Below are positions 45,601 through 53,940 of a DNA stretch of 64,000 bases, one piece after another. Source of the DNA: an uncultured Dehalococcoidia bacterium (GTDB lineage: Bacteria; Chloroflexota; Dehalococcoidia; Lucifugimonadales; UBA3495); contig CATOSK010000003.1 of NCBI GenBank assembly GCA_951812535.1, positions 407,001-471,000 on the forward strand, in the 5' to 3' direction. The notes under the pieces are model-generated. The model had not been told where the DNA came from and did not search any database. It worked only from the letters and a program-made list of their open reading frames with translations. Each line of letters opens with the position of its first letter. Position 1 is the first letter of the stretch. The position numbers were made by a program, and so were the translations under genes.

Positions 45601-48600
45601 CGCCGTTCCCGCCGGGGAGTTCTCGGCGATGCTCCGGGTCGGGGTTGCGACGCCAGTGGCGTTCATCGTGAGCGCGACAAACCCACCGTACGGGTCGCGG
45701 ACCCCGTACGTTACCTTCGTTGACCCCGGGTTCGACGCGACCATGAATAGGGAGTCGTGCGGAGTCCCCTCGCCGATACTGGCCCGCATGATCCCCGGGT
45801 TCGCCGCCCTGACGAAGAAGGTCAGCTCGTCACCGTCGGTGTCCCCGAAGATATGGCCATCGAAGGTATACCCGTAGGAGTGTCCCCAGGGAATCGTGGC
45901 GTCGAGAATGAAACCGTTCGTGTGCGGCGGCGTGTTGGCCGTGCCTTCGCCGATGTCCGACCAGGGACCTCCGCTCTCTTCGATGCTCCGGGCGCGCACC
46001 CGAAACTCATAGGTCGCGCCCACATCCAGGCCAGACAGGTTCAGGCTCGTCGCCGTCGCCTTCGCAGTTCCTTCGATCCACGCGGCGGGGGTCTCACCCT
46101 CGGCGGCCTTCTTGCGGTATTGGGTCCTGAGGTCTCTCATGGTCAGGCCGTTGGTGTCCGCCGCCGTCCACTCCACGTCCAGCGCCGGGTCAGTCTTCTC
46201 AGTAAACTTGGTGCGGCTGAGCGTGGGGGTGCCGGGCTTGCCGGCCTCCAGGTCGGTCACGTTGATGGTCAAGTTGGCCACCGCGGCCTGGCCCTGCACC
46301 GTCCAGTTCACCTTGCCGGTGTAGGAGTCCGTGGTCTCGTAGTCCAGGGTTGCGCCCTGCTTCACGCTGATCTGGCCGGTAGCCGCGTCGATGACAAAGG
46401 CGCTCGTCGCGTCTCCCGTCAGGGTGTGGGTCAAAGTATCGTCGGTGTCATCGTCGCCGTCGTCGTAGGGCGTTCCCGCCACCGTTCTCCCCACCGCCGT
46501 TCCCGCAGCGGAGTTCTCGGCGATGCTCCGGGTCTCGTTTGCGACGCAGGTAATGATAACGGTGCGATGGGTGTACCCACCGTATCCGTCAAGCGCCCCA
46601 TAGGTAACTGTTGCCGGGCCGGGGTTGACACCGCTGATACGCAAACGCGGTCCGGGATCAACCCGAGCCCATATGATGCCGGGGTAGGTCGAACTCGCCT
46701 CGTATGTCAGCGTATCGCCGTCCGGGTCATCAAGAAAATAATGGGAAGGGTTGTTTGCTAGCACCCAACCCCATTCCACCGGCTGGTCGATCATGAAGAT
46801 GTTGCTGTTGGTCGGCGGGCGGTTGGCCGTGCCTTCCCCGATGTCCGACCAGGGACCGGGTTCATCCCCGCTGCCGAGGGCGCGGACCCGCGCCTCGTGG
46901 GCTGTGCCCGCCGTCAGGCCCGGCAGGTTGAAGGTCCTGGCCGTCGCGGGCAGCTCGGCGGTTTGTCCGCCGTTGCCATCGTCGACGGTGTAGTCCGTCC
47001 ACCCCGTCGCGCCCTTCTTGCGGTACTGGGCCTTGTAGCCGGTGATGGTGAACCCGTTGGCGGCCGCCGCCGTCCAGGTCACGTCCAGCGCCGGGTCGGT
47101 CTCCTCGGAAAACTTGGTGCGGGTGACCGTGGGGGTGCCGGGCTTGCCGGGCCCCACGTCCGTCACGTTGATAGTGACGTTGGCCGAGGGATACTGGTCA
47201 CCGTACATCACCCAATGCACCCGGCCGGCGTAGGAAGACTTGGTCTCGTGGTCCAGGGTGGCGCCGTCCGCCACGCTAATCTGGCCAGTTTCGTTGTCGA
47301 TGACGAATTTTCCGGAGGTCGCCGCCTCGCCATCGAACCCGTAAGAGATATCGTCCTTGTTGTAGGGGGTGGCGGATACCGGAGCGCCCACATTCGTTCC
47401 GGCGGCGGAGTTCTCCGGCACCTCCCGCGTGACGTTCCCCGAGCCCGTGATTGTCACGGTACGGGAGACCTGACCGCCGTAGGGGTCGGTCACACCGTAA
47501 ACGATGGAGGACGCGGCGGGATTGTGGGCACCTATGGACAGCACGGAACCCTGACAGTTGACGCCAATGATGCCGGGGTAGGTAGTGGAGGCCCAGCAGG
47601 TCAGGGTGTCGCCGTCTGCGTCCTCGAAATACTCGCTCCCGGAAGCGGTGAGATCGAACTTCCTGGTCTCTCCCCACGGGATCGTCGTCGCAGTGATGGA
47701 TAACGTGGTCGTATTCGGGGGAGTGTTGGCCGTGCCCATACCAGCGTATGACCAGGGGCCGCTGCCCTCATTGCTGTGGGCGCGCACCTGGACCTCGTAG
47801 GTGGCGCCCGCCGTCAGGCCCGCGAGGTTCAGGGTCCGGGCGTCAGCGTTCAGTGTGCCGGAGTACGCGGTCCAGGCGTTCTCCGTCTGGCCCTGGGCTA
47901 CCTTGATGCGGTACTGGGCCCCGTAACCCGTGATGGTCGTGCCGTTGGCGTTGGGGGCCGTCCACGTCACGTCCAGGGCAGGTTGCGAACGCCCGCTGAA
48001 CTCCGTGCGGGCCAGCGTCGGCGCGGCGGGCCTGTCGGGCGCGATATCGCCGATATTGATGGTCAGGTTGGCGACGGCTGCCTGCCCCTGCACGGTCCAG
48101 TTCACCTTGCCGGTGTAGGAGCTCTTGGTCTCGTAGTCCAGGGTCGCGCCCTGCTTCACGCTGATCTGGCCGGTGGCCGAGTCGATCTCGAAGGCGCTCG
48201 TCGCCCCACCCGTCAGCGTGTAACTCAAAGCATCGTCGGTCTGATCGTTGCCGTCGTCGTAGGGCGTTCCCACCACCGGAGTCCCCACAGCCGTTCCGGC
48301 GGGGGAATTCTCCGGGATGCTCCGGGTCGGGTTCGCTGCGCCGGTGAGCTTAACGGTGCGAGAGGCATAGCCGCCATACCCATCGCTGGCGCCATAGGTA
48401 ATCGACGAGCTGGCGGGGTTGACGGCCCTCACCCCAAAGTAGAGGCCAGGGTTACCATCCAACCAGGCCTCGACTATGCCGGGATATTGCGAAGATATCG
48501 ACCAGGTAAGGGTGTCGCTGTCTGCGTCGCTGAAAAAATCCGACATCGGATTTGGGTCCACTACCCTGTCGCGCCACGGAATGTCTTGCTCGGCGATGTA

Positions 48601-49533
48601 GGTGGTAGTGATTTTCGGCGGCGTGTTGGTCGTGCCGGTAGTGTCCGCGCGTTTGCCGGGCACACCGTGCTGCTCGGAATTCCCCGCGAACGCCAGCACT
48701 CGCACGTGATAGGTCGTACCAGCATCCAACCCGGTAAGCCTCACGCTGGTGGCGGTCGCCCCAGGGTCGGGGGAGAGCTTCGTCATGTTGGTTTTGTCGG
48801 TGCCGTAGTAGACGTTGTACTTGGTGATGGGGAAGCCGTTGTCGGCTGGGGTCGTCCAGGTCACGTCCAGCGCCGGCTTCATCACCGTAGTTGACGGCGC
48901 GCGCACCGCCGTCAGCGATCCGGGTGCGTCGGGCTGGTTCGCCTGTAAACGCACCTTTTGCGGGGCCATTTGCGGGGGCGGCTGCACGGCGATGGCGGAG
49001 TCAAGTGACGCCTGGCCGCCGTCCTCGCTGGTGGCGGTGTAGGCCGTAGCGTATTCACCGGCCTCCGACGGCGTGCCCGTCAGGGCGCGGGTGGCCGGGT
49101 TGAAGGACAGTCCGTCGGGCCGGGCCGGCGACAGGCTGTCCGTGAAGCCAGCGGCGCCTCCCGCGGCTTCGGGCGGCGTCTGGGTGCCGATGCCCTGGTC
49201 CTGGTCGAAATTGTACCTGCGGGAAACGTCCGACAAGTGGGGCGACGGTTCGGACTCCAGCGCAGGCCCCTGCTTGGACGCCAGCGCCGATTTGGGACTC
49301 GGCCTTTCCGGCGGAGCAAGCAGCGAATGAGGAAGCCGCTCCGACGCGGGTGCGGGTATCAGTTCTATATAGGACACTGGAGTCTCTGGGAGACTCAACT
49401 CCTGCGGGGAAGCCGACGCGGAAGCCGATTGGAGCGAAATCAAGGCCACGACTGCGGCGAGCAGCAGGGCGATAGCCGCCGTAAGCGGGAGTACTATTCT
49501 GAGACGAGTTGCATGAGCGTTCATTGGATGCAT
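42622..49533 (-). CDS. Giant repeat surface protein: FN3/cadherin-like units, Calx-beta, Pro/Thr stalk, C-terminal anchor
   Basis: A 2303-residue exported protein. A signal peptide is followed by a low-complexity region. Then come five composite units of about 297 residues (about 200-1690). Each has a fibronectin-III domain (PALDVTWTAP...GTTYEVQVRA), a Ca-binding-like block with DGDTL and YGGYxxRTV, and a cadherin-like block (ENSPAGTAVG, TGQISVKQGATLDYET). A sixth FN3, a Calx-beta domain (about 1790-1925) and a last cadherin repeat (VAENTPPGQPIGAP) follow. A Pro/Thr-rich stalk (about 2031-2198) leads to one membrane span and a basic tail RRRRRKKEE, so the protein is displayed outside the cell. 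Likely roles are adhesion or host contact. It has its own terminator. ATG 49524 is an alternative start. Confidence 0.88.
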   Translation of the reverse strand: MHPMNAHATRLRIVLPLTAAIALLLAAVVALISLQSASASASPQELSLPETPVSYIELIPAPASERLPHSLLAPPERPSPKSALASKQGPALESEPSPHLSDVSRRYNFDQDQGIGTQTPPEAAGGAAGFTDSLSPARPDGLSFNPATRALTGTPSEAGEYATAYTATSEDGGQASLDSAIAVQPPPQMAPQKVRLQANQPDAPGSLTAVRAPSTTVMKPALDVTWTTPADNGFPITKYNVYYGTDKTNMTKLSPDPGATATSVRLTGLDAGTTYHVRVLAFAGNSEQHGVPGKRADTTGTTNTPPKITTTYIAEQDIPWRDRVVDPNPMSDFFSDADSDTLTWSISSQYPGIVEAWLDGNPGLYFGVRAVNPASSSITYGASDGYGGYASRTVKLTGAANPTRSIPENSPAGTAVGTPVVGTPYDDGNDQTDDALSYTLTGGATSAFEIDSATGQISVKQGATLDYETKSSYTGKVNWTVQGQAAVANLTINIGDIAPDRPAAPTLARTEFSGRSQPALDVTWTAPNANGTTITGYGAQYRIKVAQGQTENAWTAYSGTLNADARTLNLAGLTAGATYEVQVRAHSNEGSGPWSYAGMGTANTPPNTTTLSITATTIPWGETRKFDLTASGSEYFEDADGDTLTCWASTTYPGIIGVNCQGSVLSIGAHNPAASSIVYGVTDPYGGQVSRTVTITGSGNVTREVPENSAAGTNVGAPVSATPYNKDDISYGFDGEAATSGKFVIDNETGQISVADGATLDHETKSSYAGRVHWVMYGDQYPSANVTINVTDVGPGKPGTPTVTRTKFSEETDPALDVTWTAAAANGFTITGYKAQYRKKGATGWTDYTVDDGNGGQTAELPATARTFNLPGLTAGTAHEARVRALGSGDEPGPWSDIGEGTANRPPTNSNIFMIDQPVEWGWVLANNPSHYFLDDPDGDTLTYEASSTYPGIIWARVDPGPRLRISGVNPGPATVTYGALDGYGGYTHRTVIITCVANETRSIAENSAAGTAVGRTVAGTPYDDGDDDTDDTLTHTLTGDATSAFVIDAATGQISVKQGATLDYETTDSYTGKVNWTVQGQAAVANLTINVTDLEAGKPGTPTLSRTKFTEKTDPALDVEWTAADTNGLTMRDLRTQYRKKAAEGETPAAWIEGTAKATATSLNLSGLDVGATYEFRVRARSIEESGGPWSDIGEGTANTPPHTNGFILDATIPWGHSYGYTFDGHIFGDTDGDELTFFVRAANPGIMRASIGEGTPHDSLFMVASNPGSTKVTYGVRDPYGGFVALTMNATGVATPTRSIAENSPAGTAVGRTVAGAPYDDGDDQTDDALTHTLTGEATDAFVIDAATGQISVKQGATLDYETKSSYTGKVEWTVNGQDVEANLTINVTDVAGVVANAPTVTRTEFSEETDPALDVTWTAPTATGLTITGYEAQYRVKVAVGQAENAWTAYSGTLGATATTFNLPGLDPGVTYEAQVRAITTQEGVGPWSDTGEGTANTPPNKSNVFLFDQPMPWGATVASNASTYFPDDPDGDTLKYVASSTYPGIIWARVEGVERLRTTGVNPAQATVTYGAVDGYGGYTHRTVIITSVANPTRSISENSPAGTAVGRPVAGRPYDDGDDQTDDALTHTLTGEATDAFVIDAATGQIRVKQGATLDHDTKDSYTGKVNWTVQGQAAVANLTINVTDVHPPRTPEAPSVTKSADNPTDTLDVGWTEPDTSGKRPITGYDVRYRVDGEADWTQHPHNGTATDTAIGGVEAGITYEVQVQARNSGGSSGWSESGRGGIAVMVSIHAPPNPVQEGSSVELPVTLSSSMDVEVAVSWHTAGQAGLGAPDLAPSNGARGSSGASVQDAPSLEHEHEPSSGTVTFQPGDTAASISITIMDDEEHEDLESFQIELGEVTVPSSNLVELDERLAQVSIRDDDAPPVFTELEKAVRSVAENTPPGQPIGAPITATDAEGDSLTYTLSGDDAGSFTLDSGTGQLRTSAPLDYESKRVYTALTVTVDDGHGHTDTISLTVNVTKVDEPSIGPPPTPSPTVAPTPGPTPNPTVAPTPAPTPSPTIAPTPTRRPPGGGGGSPFPTPAPPVTPAPTVMPTPQVMPTPQVMPTPQVTPTPLVTPAPLVTPVPPVTLGPPVVSAPPAMPTPTVMPVPPVTPAPTVSPAPPVTPAPTVSPAPPVAPQSESGPTIAPTPEPTPGLSLVSDIRPPQRQLARREVGRVDSGLPIRPANDTGKALDASSEDDIIPGAGSTFAQLVPDGRPGLSLPGLGLWLALSLALLLLPIFFLVRRRRRKKEEAQRGYA
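43181..43252. repeat. 18-bp tandem repeats encoding the Pro-rich stalk
   Basis: Four head-to-tail copies of GGCGTCGGCATGACCTGA with minor changes (starting 43181, 43199, 43217, 43235), coding the six-residue unit VMPTPQ on the minus strand. Less perfect copies extend on both sides from about 43000 to 43430. Confidence 0.85.
44460..48960. repeat. Five long in-gene repeats (about 895 bp period)
   Basis: The phrase CAGGGT(C/T)GCGCCCTGCTTCAC recurs at about 44560, 45455, 46350 and 48140, with a diverged copy near 47265, each in the same place within an FN3/cadherin unit. Long stretches around them are nearly identical in DNA, which points to recent internal duplication or gene conversion. Such repeats also invite assembly collapse, so the true copy number may differ. 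Confidence 0.8.
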
Positions 49534-49974
49534 CCACCATTAGCCTTAGCGTTCGGGTTCCGGGCCGCGGTTGGTTGGTCCCGGCGTTCGGGACCGTGGG
49601 CGGCGGCTAGGGAGGTGAACGCAGAACTCGGCGGTGGACGCGGTCCAGCCGGCGGGCCGCGGATCTGGGGCCAAGCGCGGGTGAAACCGCTTGAAAATTA
49701 GCGGGGGATAAAGGTAGTATGGGGGTGGCTGAAGCGCCTGGTGCGGGTTCGAGGTGAGAGTCGGCCGCACCGGAGCGTTGCCCGTGCCGCGCCCAGTCCT
49801 GTTGCAGGGCTGGGCGCCTATATTTTGAGCCGTCCACTGTTGTCTTCCTTTCGTCTCGTCATGCTTGGGGCCGGGTTAGTGCTGGAGGACATATTATTGG
49901 CCGGACTATTAGTTGTCAATACTTTTTAATATGGATTGCTTTTGATTGTTAACCCAATTTAATTGTTTAACCAC
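49534..49974. other. Divergent intergenic region with AT-rich segment
   Basis: About 440 bases between the giant gene and marR. The marR-proximal 130 bases are very AT-rich for this genome. Two direct copies of ATTGTTAACC / ATTGTTTAACC lie at 49945-49955 and 49962-49972, just upstream of the marR promoter, and could be binding sites. No coding frame is convincing. Confidence 0.5.
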
Positions 49975-50003
49975 TTGAAAAGGCCGACATATTATTGCAT
50001 AAT
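49975..50003 (+). promoter_or_regulatory. Promoter of marR
   Basis: TTGAAA (49975-49980), a 17-base spacer and CATAAT (49998-50003). Transcription would start near 50010, about 40 bases before the ATG at 50051. Confidence 0.7.
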
Positions 50004-50050
50004 GTATCTATTCCGGCCTGTCCCTTCTGCCAGCCCTGGATTGGAAACGA

Positions 50051-50533
50051 ATGACAAACCCCATCGAACCCCAAAGAGAACCCGAGGAATCGGGCCAATT
50101 CGCGCCCGACGTGCTTCAGCGCCGTGTTGCGGCCCTGCTGCATGCCGTGGACCGGGGGCTGACCGGAGCCCTGGCCCCCCACGACCTCATACCGGTTGAG
50201 CTGGAGCTGCTCAGGTTCTGCCGGGACCGGGGCGAATGCACCGCCACCCAAATGACCGGCGTACTGCCCACGGACCCGTCCCGCATCAGCCGGCTGGTGC
50301 ATCGCCTGGTGCAAACGGGCCTGGTGGGCCGGCGGCGTCTCGAAGACGACCGGCGGGTAGTCATGCTGACACTGACCCCGGAGGGAGAGGAGTTGGTGCA
50401 GCGGATGGATGCCCTGGTCCAGGGGTTCTACGATGCCCTGATGGAGGGCGTCAGCGATGCGGACCTGGCGGTCTTCTTGTCCGCCAGCCAAAGAATGATG
50501 GACAACTACGACGCAATGAGCATTTCCGATTGA
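50051..50533 (+). CDS. MarR-family transcriptional regulator
   Basis: A 160-residue winged-helix regulator. The DNA-binding part reads CTATQMTGVLPTDPSRISRL, then VHRLVQTGLVGRRRLEDDRR with the wing VVMLTLTPEGEELVQRM. These proteins usually repress adjacent genes and respond to small ligands. It is divergent from the giant surface-protein gene and upstream of the exported protease, so either may be a target, as may its own promoter with its paired direct repeats. Confidence 0.88.
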   Translation: MTNPIEPQREPEESGQFAPDVLQRRVAALLHAVDRGLTGALAPHDLIPVELELLRFCRDRGECTATQMTGVLPTDPSRISRLVHRLVQTGLVGRRRLEDDRRVVMLTLTPEGEELVQRMDALVQGFYDALMEGVSDADLAVFLSASQRMMDNYDAMSISD

Positions 50534-50918
50534 GCAGGCTTCAGCCAGAAAAAGAATGCCGGTCCACCTGTCCCCACCTGCCCCGGCGGCGGGGCCAGGT
50601 ACTTGTTCGTATGTTCCTTTACGGATGTTCCTTGCAGCTTGCGTGAGAATTGGCGGACACGGCGGAAGTCAGCACACCAGCAACTCGCAGGGTTACGGTG
50701 AACAGCCTGTTGGGATATACTTCTAATGTGCTCTGTCGCTGGAAGTCCCGCAACCGGGACTGGCGGAACCTGGTGTCCGGTTCGCAGCGGCGAGCAATAG
50801 CTGTCAGCAGGCCGGAGCAGCTATTCGGCATCGCGGGTTTGAACCCGGAAAGGGACAGCAACCAACCGGCTGGTTTGCCCATTGAGGAAGTTATACGCTG
50901 GCTGCCACCTGCAAATAT
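50534..50918. other. Gap between marR and the protease gene
   Basis: About 385 bases. A 94-codon frame at 50650-50934 has no recognisable domain and overlaps the protease start, so I do not call it a gene. I see no clear terminator or promoter. Confidence 0.4.
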
Positions 50919-52346
50919 GTGCTCACCGGGCTGATCCTGGCCATGGCGTCGTTAGCCTTGGCCACGGGTTGCAGCGCTGTAAACAGTCAGGAAGCCGAAG
51001 TGGAGCCCGCCACCCAGCCGGTCCGGATAGCCAATGCGCGGGTGAGCTCCTCCCAAACGGCCAGGGCCGCTGACAATCCGGTTGAACCGGTAAACGTGCC
51101 CGCCACCGTGTCAGCCGAGCTGACCCGCACGGCCCCGGTGCCCGCCCCCACGATTGACGTGGAGGCCACTGTTGCCGCCGTGCTGACCCGCGTCGCCCCT
51201 CCTACCCCATCGCCAATACCGTCGCCGGTCATGTCGGCCAGCACCTCGGTTTCGGACATCGTCGCGAACCTCGAGGCCGGACTGGTGCAGATAATCACCC
51301 CCTCCGCCAGCGGTTCGGGCTTTGCCGTCTCCAACGACGGCCTCATCATCACCAACGCTCACGTGGTGGGAGAGCACGACACCGTCACCGTACGCTCCGT
51401 AACAGGGTTGGCATACACCGGAGTGGTGCGGGGCAAGGATGAAGAGTTGGACCTGGCGGTGGTCAAGATCGGGATGCCGGGCAACATAAAAGCGATGCCC
51501 CTGGGAGAAGTGTCGGAAGTCCGGACCGGCGACACCGTTATAGCGATGGGCTTTCCACTGAGCGATCAGTTGGGAAACAGCTATACGGTCACCACCGGAG
51601 TAGTCTCTTCCCGCCGCAAAGTCGGGCCGGGTGAGCGAATCCAGACCGACGCGGCCATCAACGCCGGCAGCAGCGGGGGACCGCTGGTCAACAGGGCCGG
51701 CGAAGTCATCGGAGTGAATACCGCCACCTTCCGGGAGTACGAGGGCATCTCCTTTGCTGTCTCAATCGACGAAGTAAAGAATAATCTGCGTACCCTGGCC
51801 GCCGAGCAGAGCACCCTGACCCAGGTCAGCGGGGAGTTCCGGGCTTACCACAACGAGACTTGTTACTACTCGCTGCGGGTGCCCTCGGGATGGTGGAAGG
51901 TCGGCGAAGACGCCGGCTGCCGGATTTCCCTGGGAAGGTTGGAAGGGGATATGCGGGCCGGGGCCATACATGTTTGGGACTACCCGCTGAACGACGGGGA
52001 GACTCTCGATGATTTCTCAGCCTGGTGGTCCGACAACCTGGCGGAGCGAGGCAGCGGCTGGAAGAGTTTCACTCACATTCAATCCGAGAAATCCACGGTC
52101 GAGCGCGATGGCGAACCCCTTGACCAATACGTAATCCAGTACCACTGGCAGGAAACCGAGAAGCACTGCGTTTCCTTCGCCACCGACCGGATAGTGGTGT
52201 CCAATCACCAGGGCATTGCCCTGGTTTTCAGCGCCAGCGTGTGCGATTTCATGCCGCCGGCGGTGTTCGACGAAATCGCCGGGATGGAGTTTGACGTCTG
52301 GGTGCCAACTCCCGTCTTCCGACCGGCTCCGACCCCGCAGCCCTGA
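50919..52346 (+). CDS. Exported trypsin-like serine protease (S1C, HtrA/DegP-like) lipoprotein
   Basis: A 475-residue protein starting at GTG 50919. A hydrophobic N-terminus ends in LATGC, a lipobox, followed by a Thr/Pro/Ala linker. The protease domain (about residues 105-295) has the catalytic residues in LIITNAHVVGEHD (His), ELDLAVVKIG (Asp) and INAGSSGGPLVN (Ser). There is no PDZ domain. Instead about 180 C-terminal residues of unknown fold follow (with CYYSLRVPSGWWKV and several cysteines). It likely acts at the cell surface. It converges with the ankyrin lipoprotein gene, 14 bases apart. Confidence 0.9.
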   Translation: MLTGLILAMASLALATGCSAVNSQEAEVEPATQPVRIANARVSSSQTARAADNPVEPVNVPATVSAELTRTAPVPAPTIDVEATVAAVLTRVAPPTPSPIPSPVMSASTSVSDIVANLEAGLVQIITPSASGSGFAVSNDGLIITNAHVVGEHDTVTVRSVTGLAYTGVVRGKDEELDLAVVKIGMPGNIKAMPLGEVSEVRTGDTVIAMGFPLSDQLGNSYTVTTGVVSSRRKVGPGERIQTDAAINAGSSGGPLVNRAGEVIGVNTATFREYEGISFAVSIDEVKNNLRTLAAEQSTLTQVSGEFRAYHNETCYYSLRVPSGWWKVGEDAGCRISLGRLEGDMRAGAIHVWDYPLNDGETLDDFSAWWSDNLAERGSGWKSFTHIQSEKSTVERDGEPLDQYVIQYHWQETEKHCVSFATDRIVVSNHQGIALVFSASVCDFMPPAVFDEIAGMEFDVWVPTPVFRPAPTPQP

Positions 52347-52360
52347 TTTAACGGCAGAGT

Positions 52361-53263
52361 TCATCTGCAGAGCAGGAGCTCGACCTCCTGCCTGACCTCC
52401 GGCTTGCCCTCCCGCGCCACTGCTACCCGGCACGGCGTCAGCCCTTCGCTGTTGACGCCCGCAGTATCGGCGCCGTATTCCAGCAGGACGGCGATCACGC
52501 CCTGGGGCAACGGGTTGGATTCCGCCGCCGAGTGGAGCGGCGTCATGCCGTCGTCATCCTTGGCTGAAATTTCAGATCCGTGTTCCATCAGAATTTTGTG
52601 TACCTCTGGGTTGGGGTTGTGCAGCGCGGCGGTGTGCAGGGCCGTCCGTCCGTTTTGCCCTCGGAGCGCGGTATCGACGGGATACTCCAGAATCAGGGCA
52701 ACCATGCCTGCCTCGGGGTTGAAGGCGGCGGTGTGCAGCACGCTCCCGCTTCCGCCCACAAGAGCAGCTGGATCGGCGCCCCGGTCCAGCAGCAAAACCG
52801 CGACTTCCCGGTTGGGGTTCAAAGCCGTAGCCACATGCAGCGGCGTCGCCCCGGGATTGTTCGTGGCTGCAACATCGGCCCCGCGGTCAAGGAGGACTTC
52901 GGCGACTGCCGGTTCAGGATTAAAGGCAACCGCCGTATGCAGCGGCGTCGCGCCGTTGGCATCGCCCTTGCTTCCAATGTCGGCCCCGGCGTCCAGCAGC
53001 AGTCCGATTACCGCCGGATTCATGGTGTGGGAGGCGGCCATGTGCAGGGGGGTAAGGCCAAGCTTGCCGCCCTTCGCCGACAAATCGGGGTCCTTCTCAA
53101 GTTGGGCCTTTACCTCGGCCTCGTTGGCCGAAGCCCAGAATGAGGCCTCGCACAGAATGCCGCACTCCGCCGTTGCGGGCGGAGGCGCAGAGCCGCAGGC
53201 GGTCAACGCCGCTGCCAGAGATACAATGGCAATGCCGGAGGCCAGGGAAGAAGCGTATCCCAC
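52361..53263 (-). CDS. Ankyrin-repeat lipoprotein
   Basis: A 300-residue exported protein with about six ankyrin repeats. I start at GTG 53263, seven to eight bases after AAGAGGGG; this gives an N-terminal hydrophobic segment ending in the lipobox LTAC. The longer frame to 53548 does not add a plausible N-terminus. Repeats follow the GxTPLHxA pattern (LGLTPLHMAA, NGATPLHTAV, PGATPLHVAT, NGRTALHTAA, DGMTPLHSAA), with DAGAD/DRGAD turns. An exported ankyrin protein suggests binding to other proteins outside the cell. Confidence 0.88.
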   Translation of the reverse strand: MGYASSLASGIAIVSLAAALTACGSAPPPATAECGILCEASFWASANEAEVKAQLEKDPDLSAKGGKLGLTPLHMAASHTMNPAVIGLLLDAGADIGSKGDANGATPLHTAVAFNPEPAVAEVLLDRGADVAATNNPGATPLHVATALNPNREVAVLLLDRGADPAALVGGSGSVLHTAAFNPEAGMVALILEYPVDTALRGQNGRTALHTAALHNPNPEVHKILMEHGSEISAKDDDGMTPLHSAAESNPLPQGVIAVLLEYGADTAGVNSEGLTPCRVAVAREGKPEVRQEVELLLCR

Positions 53264-53686
53264 AAAACCCCTCTTGGCCCGGGGGACAAACAACTTCGTG
53301 GAGTGGCAAGCGGATAACACAGGCGCGAATGTTGACAAACCGGCCCGGGCTTTCCAATCTTCCGCCGGTGTTGCCCCAGGACGATTGCAAGGTCGGAAAT
53401 GGGGTTTAAACGATCGGAATGACAGGTATGGGAGTGTGCGGAGACAGAGGCGCCGGAATCTCTGTCCTGGCCGAGTGGTTGCAGCAAGCTTCAGGCCCCG
53501 GGAGAACCGGCTGACCAGGGTATGTAGGGTATTTTCAAGCAGGGGCATGGCGGCTAATCTCCAGATCGGACTTGGGCTGGGGCCAGGGTTTAGGCAGCCG
53601 ACAGACCCGGCTCCAGGGCCGGGCCCGGATCAGCAACCGCTTCAGCCAGCCGATGCCGTGGCGGAATACGCAGGTTGTCAGGGGCC
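53264..53686. other. Gap upstream of the ankyrin gene
   Basis: About 420 bases with no gene I can support. A short inverted repeat GACAGAG/CTCTGTC lies near 53442-53465. Frames crossing it lack domain similarity. Confidence 0.4.
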
Positions 53687-53774
53687 ATTATGCCGGATTT
53701 TCCGAAAAGTTACGATAGGTCATGGGAAATAGGCCCAAAGATTACAGTCATGTAATACAAGTGTGGTATAGTGA
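53687..53774 (+). promoter_or_regulatory. Promoter-like element, copy 1 of 2
   Basis: Starts ATTATGCCGG and ends with TGTGGTATAGT, an extended -10 (TATAGT at 53767-53772). Exactly 80 bases separate the start of ATTATGCCGG from TATAGT, the same as in copy 2 at 56418. An inverted repeat TTACA-N4-TGTAA (53742-53755) overlaps the -35 region. The -35 itself is poor, which fits control by an activator. Confidence 0.65.
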
Positions 53775-53778
53775 CCCG

Positions 53779-53930
53779 CACGGCGTGACAAGGGCTATGG
53801 TCCTGACAAGTTGCGTGAAGTATCTGCGATGAATAGTTCGCAGAAGTTACAAGGCTTGGTTTGGGTGGCAGGCGTGATGGGGGAGTGTGCAATCCTGACG
53901 CTGTCCGCGGCCTGCAGCGGACAGCGTTTT
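53779..53930 (+). ncRNA. Candidate small RNA between promoter copy 1 and a terminator
   Basis: A transcript from the promoter at 53767 would start near 53779 and end at the hairpin at 53899-53930, giving about 150 bases. A frame from 53811 runs through the hairpin without stopping and shows no domain, so a coding role is unlikely. It lies just past the 3' end of the kinase gene, on the other strand. No homology could be checked. Confidence 0.4.
53899..53930 (+). terminator. Intrinsic terminator, plus strand
   Basis: A perfect 10-bp stem, CGCTGTCCGC with GCGGACAGCG, over an 8-base loop, followed by TTTT. The opposite strand has no T-run, so it serves plus-strand transcription. Confidence 0.7.
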
Positions 53931-53940
53931 AGAAACCGTC

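Noticed and set aside
43000..48200. Regularly spaced repeats that might suggest a CRISPR array
   Set aside because: The short repeats are contiguous 18-bp units and the long ones have an 895-bp period; all are in frame within one gene and there is no spacer structure or cas gene.
44146..48894. Several long plus-strand frames (up to 525 codons) opposite the giant surface protein
   Set aside because: They are shadows of its repeats, begin and end at unrelated points, and have Arg/Gly/Val-rich repetitive content.
50650..50934. 94-codon frame between marR and the protease
   Set aside because: No domain, no ribosome site, overlap with the protease start; the protease N-terminus with its lipobox is far better supported.
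52404..53732. 442-codon plus-strand frame opposite the ankyrin gene
   Set aside because: Antisense of clear ankyrin repeats; Ser/Ala-rich with no domain.
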